64,000 nt of DNA, from positions 287,455 to 351,454 of the forward strand of contig NZ_SKCD01000044.1 in NCBI RefSeq assembly GCF_006542765.1, given 5' to 3'. The notes beneath the pieces were generated by a model that was not told where the DNA came from, made no database searches, and saw only the letters and a list, made by a program, of their open reading frames with translations. Below are positions 42,631 through 51,973 of the stretch, one piece after another. This stretch comes from Paenibacillus luteus (GTDB taxonomy: Bacteria > Bacillota > Bacilli > Paenibacillales > Paenibacillaceae). A program made the translations under genes and the position numbers. The number at the start of each line of letters is the position of its first letter. Position 1 is the stretch's first letter.

Positions 42631-43512
42631 ATGAACTTTTTGTTCGATCCTGTCAAGTTCGACGGTCAGACGTTTTTATGGTCGCATAGGGCCAGAGCGG
42701 ATATGGCCTATCCGGGTTATTATCACTGGCATCAATGCATGGAGCTCTTATATATTCATGAAGGCGAAGGCAGCATTATCGTTAATCAGCATTCCTATGA
42801 GATGAAGCGAGGGATGCTCTTTCTATTTCAGCCCTTTCAATTGCACAAGGTGTTTGCAAATGTGAGCCCAGACAAGCCTTATACGCGGTCAATGGCTTAC
42901 TTAGATCCGGCTGTCGCAGCAGAGGGCTTGAACTCGTTTCCGCTGCGCCACAGCTTGTTTATGAAGGTATGGCAGGGGAAATCGGTTGGTCCAGCATTTC
43001 AACTGGAGGAGGTAGCCAAAGAACTAGAGGACTGCTTCATGTTGTACGATAACCTTTACAACCAAGGAAGGGGACAGGCACAAGAAGAGGTAGTGATGTT
43101 GATTTTGCAGTTGATGGGGCTAATTAATCACGCGCAGAGCAGATCGGGAAAGCAGCTGGATGTGGGAGCCGAGGGAAGGGCCCTACGATATTCAGAGCAG
43201 ATTATGCAATGGATTGAGGAGCATTTTGCGGAGGAAGTCAGTTTGGATCATTTGGCCGACTTCATGCATTTATCTAAATTTTACGTTTCCCGTGTCTTCC
43301 ACGAGGAGACTGGCAGCAATATTACAGATTATTTGACAGCTAGAAGAATCAAGCAAGCGAGCAGGCTGCTGCAGTCTACATCGCATTCAATAGAGCAGGT
43401 GGGTATATTGGTGGGGTATCCAAATGTTTCATATTTCATCCATATGTTTAAGAAAGTAGTAGGCGTTACACCACTACGGTACAGACAGCGGCATCTCGGA
43501 AGCTTAAAGTAG
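42631..43512 (+). CDS. AraC family transcriptional regulator
   Basis: A 293-residue regulator. An N-terminal cupin-like sensor domain (YHWHQCMELLYIHEGEGSII with metal-type His residues) is followed by a C-terminal double helix-turn-helix (SLDHLADFMHLSKFYVSRVF, SIEQVGILVGYPNVSYFIHM). It probably responds to a sugar. ATG 42631 has GAGGTG closely ahead and is preferred to ATG 42616. No sugar genes adjoin it, so its target is not evident. Confidence 0.9.
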   Translation: MNFLFDPVKFDGQTFLWSHRARADMAYPGYYHWHQCMELLYIHEGEGSIIVNQHSYEMKRGMLFLFQPFQLHKVFANVSPDKPYTRSMAYLDPAVAAEGLNSFPLRHSLFMKVWQGKSVGPAFQLEEVAKELEDCFMLYDNLYNQGRGQAQEEVVMLILQLMGLINHAQSRSGKQLDVGAEGRALRYSEQIMQWIEEHFAEEVSLDHLADFMHLSKFYVSRVFHEETGSNITDYLTARRIKQASRLLQSTSHSIEQVGILVGYPNVSYFIHMFKKVVGVTPLRYRQRHLGSLK

Positions 43513-43533
43513 ATGCTGCCAATAATAAAGGAA

Positions 43534-43564
43534 AAGCCGCCTTCGCGAGAGGCGAAAGCAGCTT
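43534..43564. terminator. Terminator between convergent AraC and NlpC/P60 genes
   Basis: AAGCCGCCTTCGC pairs with GCGAAAGCAGCTT with two wobbles. T residues follow on both strands, better on the minus strand. Confidence 0.75.
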
Positions 43565-43593
43565 CATTTTAAGCTTTAAAGCAAAGAGTTGAC

Positions 43594-44079
43594 TTAGGAT
43601 ACGACGCGTTTTGCCGTTACATAGCTCTTGGTCCAGTAGCTGGTATTTAAATTGGAGACCGTTACGCCTTGGCTAGTGGAGCTGTGAATGATTTTATTAT
43701 TTCCTGCATAGATAGCCACATGGCTGATGGTCTTGCCATTTGTCTTGAAAAATACAAGATCGCCCATGCTCAAAGAACCTTTCGCTACCGTCTCGCCTAC
43801 CTTCGCTTGAGCAGACGAAGTGCGTGGAAGGCTTACATCAAGCCCTTTAAATAAAAACTGGGTGAAAGAAGAGCAGTCAAATGCGTATGTAACGCCAGCT
43901 GGTGCACCGAATTTATATGGAGTACCAATATATTCTTTTCCCGATTCTATAAGATTGATGGTTTCAGGTGTTGCTGCGTGTGCTTTTGGTGCAAATGCTC
44001 CGAATGTGATTGCCGACATGACGATCGCGCTGCAAATGCCTGCTTTGGCAATCGATTTCATTATGTGTAGTTTTCTCAT
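43594..44079 (-). CDS. Secreted NlpC/P60 family cell-wall hydrolase
   Basis: A 161-residue protein. The signal peptide is cleaved after AHA (residue ~35). A single C40 peptidase domain follows, with catalytic Cys69 (YAFDCSSFTQFLF), His120 (ISHVAIYAG) and His132 (KIIHSS). It should cut peptide stems of peptidoglycan (gamma-D-Glu bonds). No SH3 or LysM anchor is present. The ribosome site GGAGGG is rather far (14 bases) from ATG 44079; ATG 44061 is a possible inner start. Confidence 0.92.
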   Translation of the reverse strand: MRKLHIMKSIAKAGICSAIVMSAITFGAFAPKAHAATPETINLIESGKEYIGTPYKFGAPAGVTYAFDCSSFTQFLFKGLDVSLPRTSSAQAKVGETVAKGSLSMGDLVFFKTNGKTISHVAIYAGNNKIIHSSTSQGVTVSNLNTSYWTKSYVTAKRVVS

Positions 44080-44245
44080 GCTGTCAGGATGTCCCTCCGC
44101 GTTTCGTATTATGTGTTTGACTATAACACATGCGAAAAGCGGCTTTTTTCGCTTATTAGAGCGAAAAGATGGCCGCTAAAGGGATTATGAGCAATTATGA
44201 GAAAAAAATGAAAAATTATTAATAATTATCCGCTTGAAATATGCC

Positions 44246-45226
44246 TTAAGGCATATTCGCGCCTCTAGCGCTTACCAGAAGGGTATACCATTGTTCCCTT
44301 GTCATTAGATCTGCTTGTCTTGCCGCGTCTTTGCAGGCAATAATACGCTCCGGATTTACCGTGCCGATGACTGGCTGAATGCGTGCAGGATGCTTCATCA
44401 GCCACCCCAGCACAATGGCCTCAGTAGTGGTTTCATTTTCCTCGGCTAGCTGCTTAACGAGAGCGGCGGTTTGTATTTCAGCTTCAGTGGCATTCTCAGA
44501 CAAACGTCCGGAGAACCGGCCCTGAGCAAGTGGTCCCCATGCTTGAATTTGGATATTTTCCATTTGCATAAATTCCATGAGTCCTTCGGCAAAATTGTCT
44601 TTTAAGCCTGCTTTTTGATTGACATGAATGCCTTGATCCACCCAGTCATGACGCAGCAGGCTGAGTTCCAGTTGGTTAACGACAATCGGATCAGGAAGCG
44701 CCCGCTGCAGAAAACGAATTTGTCCGGGACTCATATTGGATACGCCGAAGTTGCGAACTTTACCGGACAGCTTGAGCTTGGTAAATGCTTCGGCTATTTC
44801 ATCTGGCTCCATAAGCGGGTCAGGGCGATGCAGCAGAAGTACATCCAGATATTCCGTGCCAAGACGTTCAAGAATCCCATCTACCGATGGCAAGATGTGC
44901 TCCTTAGAGAAGTTGAATCGTCCAGGCAGTACGCCGTCGGAGAGCTCAATGCCAACCTTGGATTGAATGACAATTTGCTCACGAAGCTTAGGCTGGCGCT
45001 TAAGGACTTGTCCAAAAATAAATTCAGCCTTGCCTCTAGTGTAGATGTCTGCATGATCGTACATAGTTATGCCAATCGACAAAGCCGCTTCAACGGCTGC
45101 CTCAGCTTGCGTGATATGATCCGGCGTAATAGGATCTGCAAGATCCCAGCTTCCTCCAAACCCCATACACCCAAGTGCAAGTCGGCTATTGGAAATTCCT
45201 CTACGCTCAAGCGGCATTAATTTCAT
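44246..45226 (-). CDS. Aldo/keto reductase
   Basis: A 326-residue NADPH-dependent TIM-barrel reductase of the YdhF-like group. The catalytic tetrad is visible: Asp and Tyr in TMYDHADIYTRG, Lys in IQSKVGIE and His in VLLLHRPDPL. GNMSP-like FGVSNMSPGQIRFL and the C-terminal QPVIGTVNPERI cofactor segment are typical. GGAGG lies ten bases before the ATG. The carbonyl substrate is unknown. Confidence 0.92.
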   Translation of the reverse strand: MKLMPLERRGISNSRLALGCMGFGGSWDLADPITPDHITQAEAAVEAALSIGITMYDHADIYTRGKAEFIFGQVLKRQPKLREQIVIQSKVGIELSDGVLPGRFNFSKEHILPSVDGILERLGTEYLDVLLLHRPDPLMEPDEIAEAFTKLKLSGKVRNFGVSNMSPGQIRFLQRALPDPIVVNQLELSLLRHDWVDQGIHVNQKAGLKDNFAEGLMEFMQMENIQIQAWGPLAQGRFSGRLSENATEAEIQTAALVKQLAEENETTTEAIVLGWLMKHPARIQPVIGTVNPERIIACKDAARQADLMTREQWYTLLVSARGANMP

Positions 45227-45375
45227 TGTTCATCAACCTCCGTATAATGGGATACCAGCTTTGACAGGTCCTATTATACCTTGCTGATATTATTCATAGA
45301 AGGACTGAAAAAAAGTTCACTAACTAACCTTAACAAGCATACCCGTATTCCATTGCAGCTTTTCTAAAAAATATT

Positions 45376-45389
45376 TGCAAGCGCTTCAT
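45376..45389 (+). promoter_or_regulatory. cre-like box before the esterase gene
   Basis: TGCAAGCGCTTCAT matches 12 of 14 positions of the CcpA consensus, about 95 bases before the start codon. No convincing promoter is seen around it. Confidence 0.4.
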
Positions 45390-45482
45390 GAGAATACTGC
45401 CATAGGAGTCATAAATAAGGTAGAATAGAACATTGATAGATCTGTTAAATTAGCATCTAGACGTCCAAGGGAGGAATAGAGT

Positions 45483-46268
45483 TTGGCTTTCATTACATGT
45501 AATTTTCATTCAGAAGTGCTAGGCCTCAGTACGTCGATGACCGTTATTTTGCCTCAACAGACAACCACGCAGATCGGAATGAACAACCGCAGCAGCCAGA
45601 AGCTTCACAAAACGCTATATTTGCTGCACGGCTTATCCGATGATGATACGATCTGGTCGAGAAGAACCTCGATCGAACGTTATGTAGCTGAGCTTGGAAT
45701 CGCCGTAGTCATGCCTAATGTGCATCAAAGCTTTTATACCGATATGGAGTATGGCAATAAATATTGGACCTTCTTGTCGGAAGAACTTCCGGCTGTAGCC
45801 AGATCCTTCTTCCCTTTATCAGACGCTAGGGAAGACAATTATGTTGCAGGCTTGTCGATGGGAGGATATGGAGCATTTAAATTGGCGCTTCGTCATCCCG
45901 ACCGTTTTGCTGCTGCTGGCAGCTTATCGGGAGCGCTCGACATGGCCAGTCATATTCAGGATCCTGCATTTCCTCACATGGTGCCGTATTTCAATCTGAT
46001 TTACGGAGGCAAGGATATCACCGGCACTGACGAGGATCTGCTGCACCTGCTTTCCGCGAATTCGCCATCTATGGCGGAGAAACCCGCACTGTACCAATGC
46101 TGCGGCACAGAGGATTTTTTGTATAAGGACAATCTCGCTTTCAGGGACAAGTGCAAAGCCGTAGATTATCCGCTGACGTATGTAGAAGGACCAGGCAACC
46201 ACGAATGGGGTTATTGGGACACGCATATCCAGCATTTCCTTGCTTGGCTGCCAGTGTCATTCCGCTAA
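45483..46268 (+). CDS. Esterase (S-formylglutathione hydrolase/tributyrin esterase-like)
   Basis: A 261-residue alpha/beta hydrolase of the esterase D group. It shows the TLYLLHGLSDDDTIWSRRTS oxyanion region, nucleophile Ser125 in AGLSMGGYGAF and the catalytic His in GNHEWGYW. No signal peptide is present, so it is intracellular. The start is TTG 45483, supported by GGGAGG six bases ahead and the lack of any ATG nearby. It probably de-esterifies acylated sugars or small esters. Confidence 0.9.
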   Translation: MAFITCNFHSEVLGLSTSMTVILPQQTTTQIGMNNRSSQKLHKTLYLLHGLSDDDTIWSRRTSIERYVAELGIAVVMPNVHQSFYTDMEYGNKYWTFLSEELPAVARSFFPLSDAREDNYVAGLSMGGYGAFKLALRHPDRFAAAGSLSGALDMASHIQDPAFPHMVPYFNLIYGGKDITGTDEDLLHLLSANSPSMAEKPALYQCCGTEDFLYKDNLAFRDKCKAVDYPLTYVEGPGNHEWGYWDTHIQHFLAWLPVSFR

Positions 46269-46282
46269 AATCGGATGTTAAG

Positions 46283-46329
46283 AAAAGACTGTCTCTGTCG
46301 TAGTTTTAACTACAAGGGGCGGTTTTTTT
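46283..46329 (+). terminator. Terminator after the esterase gene
   Basis: GTAGTT-TT-AACTAC forms the tip of an imperfect stem extended by wobble pairs (GACTGTCTC with GGGGCGGT), followed by TTTTTTT. Confidence 0.6.
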
Positions 46330-46420
46330 CTGTTTTTCGCATAAAAAGATTCTCTCATAACAAGGTGACCATATGGGAATGGATGGAGCCATTCACTTTG
46401 CAGGTGTGGAGAGGTGAAAT

Positions 46421-46459
46421 ATGATTTGGCTCTACATTTCACAACCAGTTGTTGGATAA
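46421..46459 (+). other. Possible 12-codon ORF upstream of the kinase promoter
   Basis: ATG 46421 has a very good GGAGAGGTG site and reads MIWLYISQPVVG to a TAA. It ends just before the TTGACA at 46466. It may be chance, because no promoter for it is seen. Confidence 0.2.
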
Positions 46460-46465
46460 AGTGGA

Positions 46466-46494
46466 TTGACACTTGAAATTTGAAGAAGTAACAT
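46466..46494 (+). promoter_or_regulatory. Promoter of the second YesM/YesN operon
   Basis: TTGACA (46466-46471), 17 bases, TAACAT (46489-46494). The -35 is perfect. Unlike the first kinase operon, no cre box or GTCCAA half-sites are present. Confidence 0.55.
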
Positions 46495-46556
46495 GGGGCA
46501 CATAAGGTGGAGGGGGTTCTCCTAAATAAAGAAAGGTGAAGAGGTGCTAATGGGGG

Positions 46557-48293
46557 ATGCGTAAATATATTCCATTTTCCTACAAAATGATGCTGCCCTA
46601 TCTGCTGTTAGTCATGATAACAGATGTGGTCATCGGTTTTTTCTCTTATCAGACCGCACTGCAATCCAGAACAGAGCTCGTTCAAACGAACGTGAAATGG
46701 ACGATGCAGCAGATCAGTGATAACATCCAATACAAAATGTTAGATATGCAAGCGGTTTCAGACTCGCTGTTTGGCAGCACTTCCTTCCAGAAGTACCTGC
46801 AGATAACCGGGGACAGTCTGGAAGTATATGAGATGACCTCTCGTAATCTGCTCCCTACGTTGGAGACATCTCTAGGTATGTCCGTCCAAAAAATAAGGCT
46901 TATCTTGTATCCTGCCAATAAAAAAATCAACGAAGTATACGGGAAGCTGGACACTGCGATTACGAGCCAAAGCTATCATATCCTTTCTTTTTCGCGGCTA
47001 GAACAGCAGGTTGATTTTCGCGAGTTCGTCCAGTCGGGTAAGGACAATAAGTGGATTCAGATGGACACGGACAAAAGCTTGAACAATATTTCGCTGCTGC
47101 GAAAGCTCATATCGTTTAATGATTACCAGACTGAGATTGGTTATTTGCGTATGAGCATTCCATTAAAGGACATTTTTCTATCCTTTGCTGCTTTGGATCT
47201 GAACGAAGGCAGTGTCATTCGGATTATCAATCAAAGAGATGGAGCTACTCTTATTCAGAACGCAGAGGCCAGCGGTTCTTCGGATGAATATCTCAAGGTG
47301 AAGATTGACATACCAGCCTCCGATTTTAGGCTCGAAACGATGGTTCCTATGAAGATATTGAAAGAGGATGCGGGTAAGATTCGTAATATTACGATGCTTG
47401 TATGCGGCATCAGCTTTGTTATTATCGCCTTGATCGCCGTCATCATTGCTCGCTATTCAGGCCGCAAGATGCTTCGGATCGTTACGCATGTACGCTCCTT
47501 TCAGAATGGGAATTTTGAGATGAGAATCCCCTTCAAAGGCAATGATGAATTCAGCCTTCTCTCCGTTGCTTTCAACCGGATGGCGCATCATATTGACGAG
47601 CTGATTCGTGAAGTTTATTTGCAAGGCATGCAGAAGAAGGAGAAGGAGCTTGAAGCGCTTCAGGCTCAAATCAACCCTCATTTTTTGTACAACACTTTAT
47701 CCTCAATTAACAGCTTGGCCAATATTGGCGAGATCGAGAAGCTGAGTGCGATGGTATCGCAAATGTCAAAATTTTATCGGTTAACGCTAAACGATGGGAA
47801 GATGATTATTTCACTAAATAACGAAATCAATCAGGTGAAAGCCTACCTCGAAATTCAGATGATCAAATATGCCAACCGCTTTTCAGTAAGCTATTCGATT
47901 GAGCCTGAGCTTGCTGATTGTCCGATTATTAAGCTGATCCTGCAGCCTTTTGTGGAGAATGTGTTCCAGCATGCATGGTTCGATGAGCATATTCATATCG
48001 GCATTACTGGCAGGAGAGAGGGCGGAAGCATTATTTTGCAAATAAACGATAACGGCATCGGCATGCCACCCGAAAAGCTTCAGGTACTGCTCCAGCCAAG
48101 GGAGGAACCGGGAGGTTATGGCATTCGGAATGTCAATGAACGGATTAAGCTGCAATACGGTGACGACTATGGTGTCTACATCGATAGTAAAATCGGCATC
48201 GGCACTTCCGTGCGCTTGACGCTGCCTTATCTTAAATCTCAGCCAAACGAAGGAGGAGCAAGCAATGAATTACCATATCCTGCTGGTGGATGA
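46557..48293 (+). CDS. Sensor histidine kinase, YesM family
   Basis: A 578-residue membrane kinase. A membrane segment near residues 12-32, an extracellular domain of ~250 residues and a second membrane segment near 282-303 precede HAMP, the His_kinase domain (QAQINPHFLYNTLSS, His375) and HATPase (LILQPFVENVFQHA, DNGIGM). GAGGTG lies ten bases before ATG 46557. Its end overlaps the response-regulator gene by 29 bases. It controls the glycan locus downstream by context. Confidence 0.92.
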   Translation: MRKYIPFSYKMMLPYLLLVMITDVVIGFFSYQTALQSRTELVQTNVKWTMQQISDNIQYKMLDMQAVSDSLFGSTSFQKYLQITGDSLEVYEMTSRNLLPTLETSLGMSVQKIRLILYPANKKINEVYGKLDTAITSQSYHILSFSRLEQQVDFREFVQSGKDNKWIQMDTDKSLNNISLLRKLISFNDYQTEIGYLRMSIPLKDIFLSFAALDLNEGSVIRIINQRDGATLIQNAEASGSSDEYLKVKIDIPASDFRLETMVPMKILKEDAGKIRNITMLVCGISFVIIALIAVIIARYSGRKMLRIVTHVRSFQNGNFEMRIPFKGNDEFSLLSVAFNRMAHHIDELIREVYLQGMQKKEKELEALQAQINPHFLYNTLSSINSLANIGEIEKLSAMVSQMSKFYRLTLNDGKMIISLNNEINQVKAYLEIQMIKYANRFSVSYSIEPELADCPIIKLILQPFVENVFQHAWFDEHIHIGITGRREGGSIILQINDNGIGMPPEKLQVLLQPREEPGGYGIRNVNERIKLQYGDDYGVYIDSKIGIGTSVRLTLPYLKSQPNEGGASNELPYPAGG

Positions 48294-49848
48294 CGAGTCC
48301 ATCGACTTGGAGTGGCTGAAGCGCCGCGTGATGAACAGCGTAGCAGGCAGAGGCACAGTAACAGCAGTGAACAGCGCTTTCGCAGCACTTAAGCGGCTGC
48401 AGGATTCATCGATTGATATCTTGCTTTCGGATATCCGCATGCCGGTTATGTCCGGGCTGGAGCTGGCCGCAAAGGCAAGAGAGCTGCAGCCGAAGCTCAA
48501 AATCGTGTTCGTGAGCGGACATGAGGATTTTGGGTATGCCAAGCAAGCGATGCAAGTCAGCGCCACAGCATATTTGCTTAAGCCGATTGAGGATCATGAG
48601 CTAAGTACGACCTTGCATAGCTTGATGGCTGCGATTGATACAGAGAGGCAAGCTGCCCAATCTGACCAACAGTGGAAAGAGGCGCTGCCGCTTATCGAGA
48701 AGGAGCTTGTGTTGAGCTGGCTGGAGGGCATAGCTTCGCCGCAGGTTAGGCATGTGCCTGAAAATGCCCTTCGGCATCTTGCCTTGCAGCGTGATCCTGC
48801 CGTTGCGCTTATCGAGATCGATGATTGGGAGTGGAAGCGGGATCAGCTGTCAGAAAACGAAAAAAATCGGGTCCCGATAGATATCTTCAAAGCGATTGAA
48901 AATTATGCCAAGGAGCATAACTACGGCTACTGCATTCGGGACAAGCAGCGCAGGGCGCTCATTATTTCTACTTGCGGCAAGGAAGGGTTTACCCAGCTGT
49001 CTGAGAGACTGGTTCGATTCATTAGCGATCGCTTTCCCTTAACCATCACGATCGGAATCGGAAACAGCGTGGCGGAAGCTTCTGAGCTTGGGAGCTCTTA
49101 CCAGCAAGCGGTCCAGGCGGTTAAGGATAAGCTGTTTCTTGGGAAAAATCGCGTGATCACCTATTCCGCAGGGAAGGAGCGAGGTGGAGCTGCCGTCATC
49201 GACATGGATGCGATCAGCGAGGCTATCTTTCAAGACATGCTGCAGTACCAGCTTGTTTCCCTTAGCGAGCGGCTGGAGAGCTTGTTCATGCAGCTCGAGA
49301 AGCTTGAGGAGAAAGCGACAATTATTCATATAGCCGTCCAGTTTATTTCCCGGCTGCACATGCATTGCCAGCAGCTGAACGAGGACCTGTATGTCCTGCT
49401 GAACTGGGAGTATATTCACTTGAATGTGATGTTCCATTTCGAAACGATTTATGATTTGAAATCCTGGCTAAGAAGAAGGCTGTTTGAGCTCTCAGAGCTG
49501 CTGTACAGCAAGAAACAAAAACAAGGGAGAACTATTATTGAGCAAATCAACCAGTATATTGGCAGTCAGCTGGATCAAAAAATTACGTTAAAGCAGGTTG
49601 CAGCCAAATTCGAATTTTCGCCCAACTATCTTGGCCAAATGTTTAAGGACGAGACCGGGGAGCATTTCAGCGACCACTTGATCAAGCTGCGGATTAACCG
49701 GGCTTGTGAGCTGCTGCTGCAGCCCCAATATAAAGTGTATGAAATCGCGGATCAGCTTAGCTACAAGAATATTTTGTATTTTAACCGGCAGTTTAAGCAA
49801 ATAACGGGCATGACTCCGGGAGAATATCGGAAGACGAATAAGGTATAA
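48265..49848 (+). CDS. Response regulator, YesN/AraC type
   Basis: A 527-residue regulator: receiver domain (VDDE, Asp56 in DILLSDIRMPVMSG, Lys in LLKPIED), a middle linker domain of about 270 residues and a C-terminal double helix-turn-helix (ITLKQVAAKFEFSPNYLGQM, YEIADQLSYKNILYFNRQFK). The length is normal for YesN, unlike the short regulator at 9410. GAAGGAGGAG precedes the ATG inside the kinase gene. A terminator separates it from the transporter genes, which it probably activates. Confidence 0.93.
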   Translation: MNYHILLVDDESIDLEWLKRRVMNSVAGRGTVTAVNSAFAALKRLQDSSIDILLSDIRMPVMSGLELAAKARELQPKLKIVFVSGHEDFGYAKQAMQVSATAYLLKPIEDHELSTTLHSLMAAIDTERQAAQSDQQWKEALPLIEKELVLSWLEGIASPQVRHVPENALRHLALQRDPAVALIEIDDWEWKRDQLSENEKNRVPIDIFKAIENYAKEHNYGYCIRDKQRRALIISTCGKEGFTQLSERLVRFISDRFPLTITIGIGNSVAEASELGSSYQQAVQAVKDKLFLGKNRVITYSAGKERGGAAVIDMDAISEAIFQDMLQYQLVSLSERLESLFMQLEKLEEKATIIHIAVQFISRLHMHCQQLNEDLYVLLNWEYIHLNVMFHFETIYDLKSWLRRRLFELSELLYSKKQKQGRTIIEQINQYIGSQLDQKITLKQVAAKFEFSPNYLGQMFKDETGEHFSDHLIKLRINRACELLLQPQYKVYEIADQLSYKNILYFNRQFKQITGMTPGEYRKTNKV

Positions 49849-49873
49849 GTGATGAAAAATAGTGGCATCTTGA

Positions 49874-49901
49874 GGGGCAGGAGCTAATCCTGCCCTTTTT
49901 T
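49874..49901 (+). terminator. Terminator after the second response regulator
   Basis: GGGCAGGA pairs perfectly with TCCTGCCC around GCTAA, followed by six T residues. Confidence 0.9.
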
Positions 49902-49960
49902 GATATGTTTTTTGGACTCATCGTTGAATTCGTATTATATATCGTTGTTTCGCTCCATAG

Positions 49961-49995
49961 TGAAAACGCTGACATCCCTGTATGGTTAGTATAGA
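49961..49995 (+). promoter_or_regulatory. cre box and promoter of the glycan importer operon
   Basis: TGAAAACGCTGACA (49961-49974) matches 13 of 14 cre positions and contains a -35-like CTGACA. A TATAGA (49990-49995) lies 15 bases further, a weak -10. It suggests carbon catabolite repression of the importer and the enzymes behind it. Confidence 0.55.
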
Positions 49996-50022
49996 AACTT
50001 TAAAGCAAAGGTTGTGAGCAGC

Positions 50023-50979
50023 ATGAAGCAGGCAGGCGCGGTGAAGGGGAAGCAAACAGAATCAGCACTCCATCGGTTTGCGGCGCAATGGGAAGTCCAG
50101 TCGATGATCTGGCCGGGCATCTTATTTATCCTTGTATTCAGCTATGTCCCGATGTGGGGGATTATATTGGCATTTAAGGAATACGACATTTTTGAAGGCG
50201 TGTTGAAAAGCCCGTGGGTAGGGTGGAAGCAGTTTCGCCTGTTTTTTGAATCGCCGGATTTAGTTATGGTCATTAGAAATACAATTGTGATTGCTTTACT
50301 AAAGCTCTTTATTATTTTCCCAGCACCTATTGTGCTTGCCTTGATGCTTAACGAAGTGAAGCATATGGCGTTTAAACGAATCGTTCAAACGCTTACGTAT
50401 TTGCCGCATTTCATTTCGTGGATCATTGTTTCGGGTCTTGTATTCTCGATCTTGTCCGTGGACAGCGGAAGCTTGAATCTGCTGCTTCAGAAGCTAGGCA
50501 TCATCAAACATGGTGTGAACTGGCTGTCCTTTCCCGAGTACTTCTATGGTATTTTAATTACATCGGGGTTATGGAAGGAAATAGGATTCAGCTCTATTAT
50601 TTACCTAGCAGCTATCGTTGGCGTAAATCCGCATTTGTATGAGGCTGCTTCGATTGACGGTGCCGGCCGAATAAGAAAAATATTTTCGGTCACCTTGCCA
50701 ACGATTGCACCCGTCATCACGATCTTCCTCATCCTCAATATCGGAAATTTGCTGAGCGCGGGTTTTGAGGATATTCTCGCTATGACGAACAATGGGAATA
50801 ACGCGATTTTGCGAAATGTTTCGCAGGTTATCGATACGTATGTATATACGATAGGGTTGAATCAACAGCGTTACTCCTACGCCATTGCCGTTGGACTCTT
50901 CAAAGCGGTGATCAATATTATGCTGCTTTGGGGCGCTAACAAGCTGGCGAGAAAAGTAGGGGGGTCCTCATTGTGGTAG
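50023..50979 (+). CDS. Oligosaccharide ABC permease (LplB type)
   Basis: A permease of about 318 residues with six membrane segments (MIWPGILFILVFSYVPMWGI first) and the EAA loop YEAASIDGAGRIRKIFSVTL (near residues 209-228). It belongs to the LplB/YtcP-associated group that imports oligosaccharides in Paenibacillus and Bacillus. ATG 50023 is better placed than GTG 50014 relative to AAAGG. It is the first gene of the importer. Confidence 0.92.
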   Translation: MKQAGAVKGKQTESALHRFAAQWEVQSMIWPGILFILVFSYVPMWGIILAFKEYDIFEGVLKSPWVGWKQFRLFFESPDLVMVIRNTIVIALLKLFIIFPAPIVLALMLNEVKHMAFKRIVQTLTYLPHFISWIIVSGLVFSILSVDSGSLNLLLQKLGIIKHGVNWLSFPEYFYGILITSGLWKEIGFSSIIYLAAIVGVNPHLYEAASIDGAGRIRKIFSVTLPTIAPVITIFLILNIGNLLSAGFEDILAMTNNGNNAILRNVSQVIDTYVYTIGLNQQRYSYAIAVGLFKAVINIMLLWGANKLARKVGGSSLW

Positions 50980-51012
50980 TTCATGCAAATAGGATTGGAG
51001 GCGGCAGAACAT

Positions 51013-51909
51013 ATGAAAACTAGCGGATCTGACCGCATCATGAACACGGTTATCTACGGAGCGCTCGCGCTTCTCTCATTCTTCTCGTTATACCCCTTTT
51101 GGAATGCTTTCATCATTTCATTGAACGAAGGGACGAATACTTCTTTGGGAGGCTTAACGTTCTGGCCAAGGCAATTAACCTTTGATAATTATGAGGTCAT
51201 TCTCAATGACAACCGTTTTTTTAAAGCAACCTTTGTTTCTGTCATCCGGACGGTTGCTGGAACGGCCTCTGCTATTTTTCTAACGGCTTTGTTTGCCTAC
51301 GGGCTGTCGAAGAAAGGGGTTATCGGCCATAAATGGTATATGCTGCTGGCGATTTTTACGATGTATTTCCAAGGCGGCCTGATCCCAACGTATTTATGGT
51401 TTCGCGAGCTTGGACTCTTCAACAATATATGGGTACTGTTCGTGCCATGGATGATTTCGGTATGGAATATGATTGTGTTTCGCACCTTCTTCAAAGGTAT
51501 ACCAGAGGGGCTGGAAGAATCGGCTAAAATAGACGGATGTTCGAATTACGGCTTGTTCTTCCGGATTATCGTCCCTTTATCGGGCCCTGTTGTCGCCACA
51601 TTGTCGCTGTTCCAAGCGGTTTTCTTCTGGAATGAGTGGTTCCACTCCGGTATCTACATTAACGATGCCGCCTTGCTGCCCGTTCAGAACTATTTGGTCA
51701 ATATGATCAATTCGAATTCGGCTCAAGAAATGATTTCACAGCTTGGGAATGTGCCAGGAGGCGCAGGCGATGTCGTATCACGATCGATTACGCCAAAATC
51801 ATTGCAAATGACTGCGCTCATTGTCGTCAGCTTGCCGATTATTATGGTATACCCGTTCGTTCAGAAGTTTTTTGTTAAAGGTGTATTAATTGGCTCAATG
51901 AAAGAGTAG
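51013..51909 (+). CDS. Oligosaccharide ABC permease (LplC/YtcP type)
   Basis: A 298-residue permease with six membrane segments, EAA motif EESAKIDGCSNYGLFFRIIV and the characteristic extracellular loop near the C-terminus (DVVSRSITPKSLQMTALIVV) and VQKFFVKGVLIGSMKE ending of this group. ATG 51013 follows GGAGG; ATG 50983 has no ribosome site. It pairs with the previous permease; no ATPase is encoded, so a shared MsmX-type ATPase is expected. Confidence 0.92.
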   Translation: MKTSGSDRIMNTVIYGALALLSFFSLYPFWNAFIISLNEGTNTSLGGLTFWPRQLTFDNYEVILNDNRFFKATFVSVIRTVAGTASAIFLTALFAYGLSKKGVIGHKWYMLLAIFTMYFQGGLIPTYLWFRELGLFNNIWVLFVPWMISVWNMIVFRTFFKGIPEGLEESAKIDGCSNYGLFFRIIVPLSGPVVATLSLFQAVFFWNEWFHSGIYINDAALLPVQNYLVNMINSNSAQEMISQLGNVPGGAGDVVSRSITPKSLQMTALIVVSLPIIMVYPFVQKFFVKGVLIGSMKE

Positions 51910-51973
51910 CTTTGCATTTTCGGGCTTAACAAGCCCTTGAATGATAGATTACATTCTTGAAAGGGGACTCACT

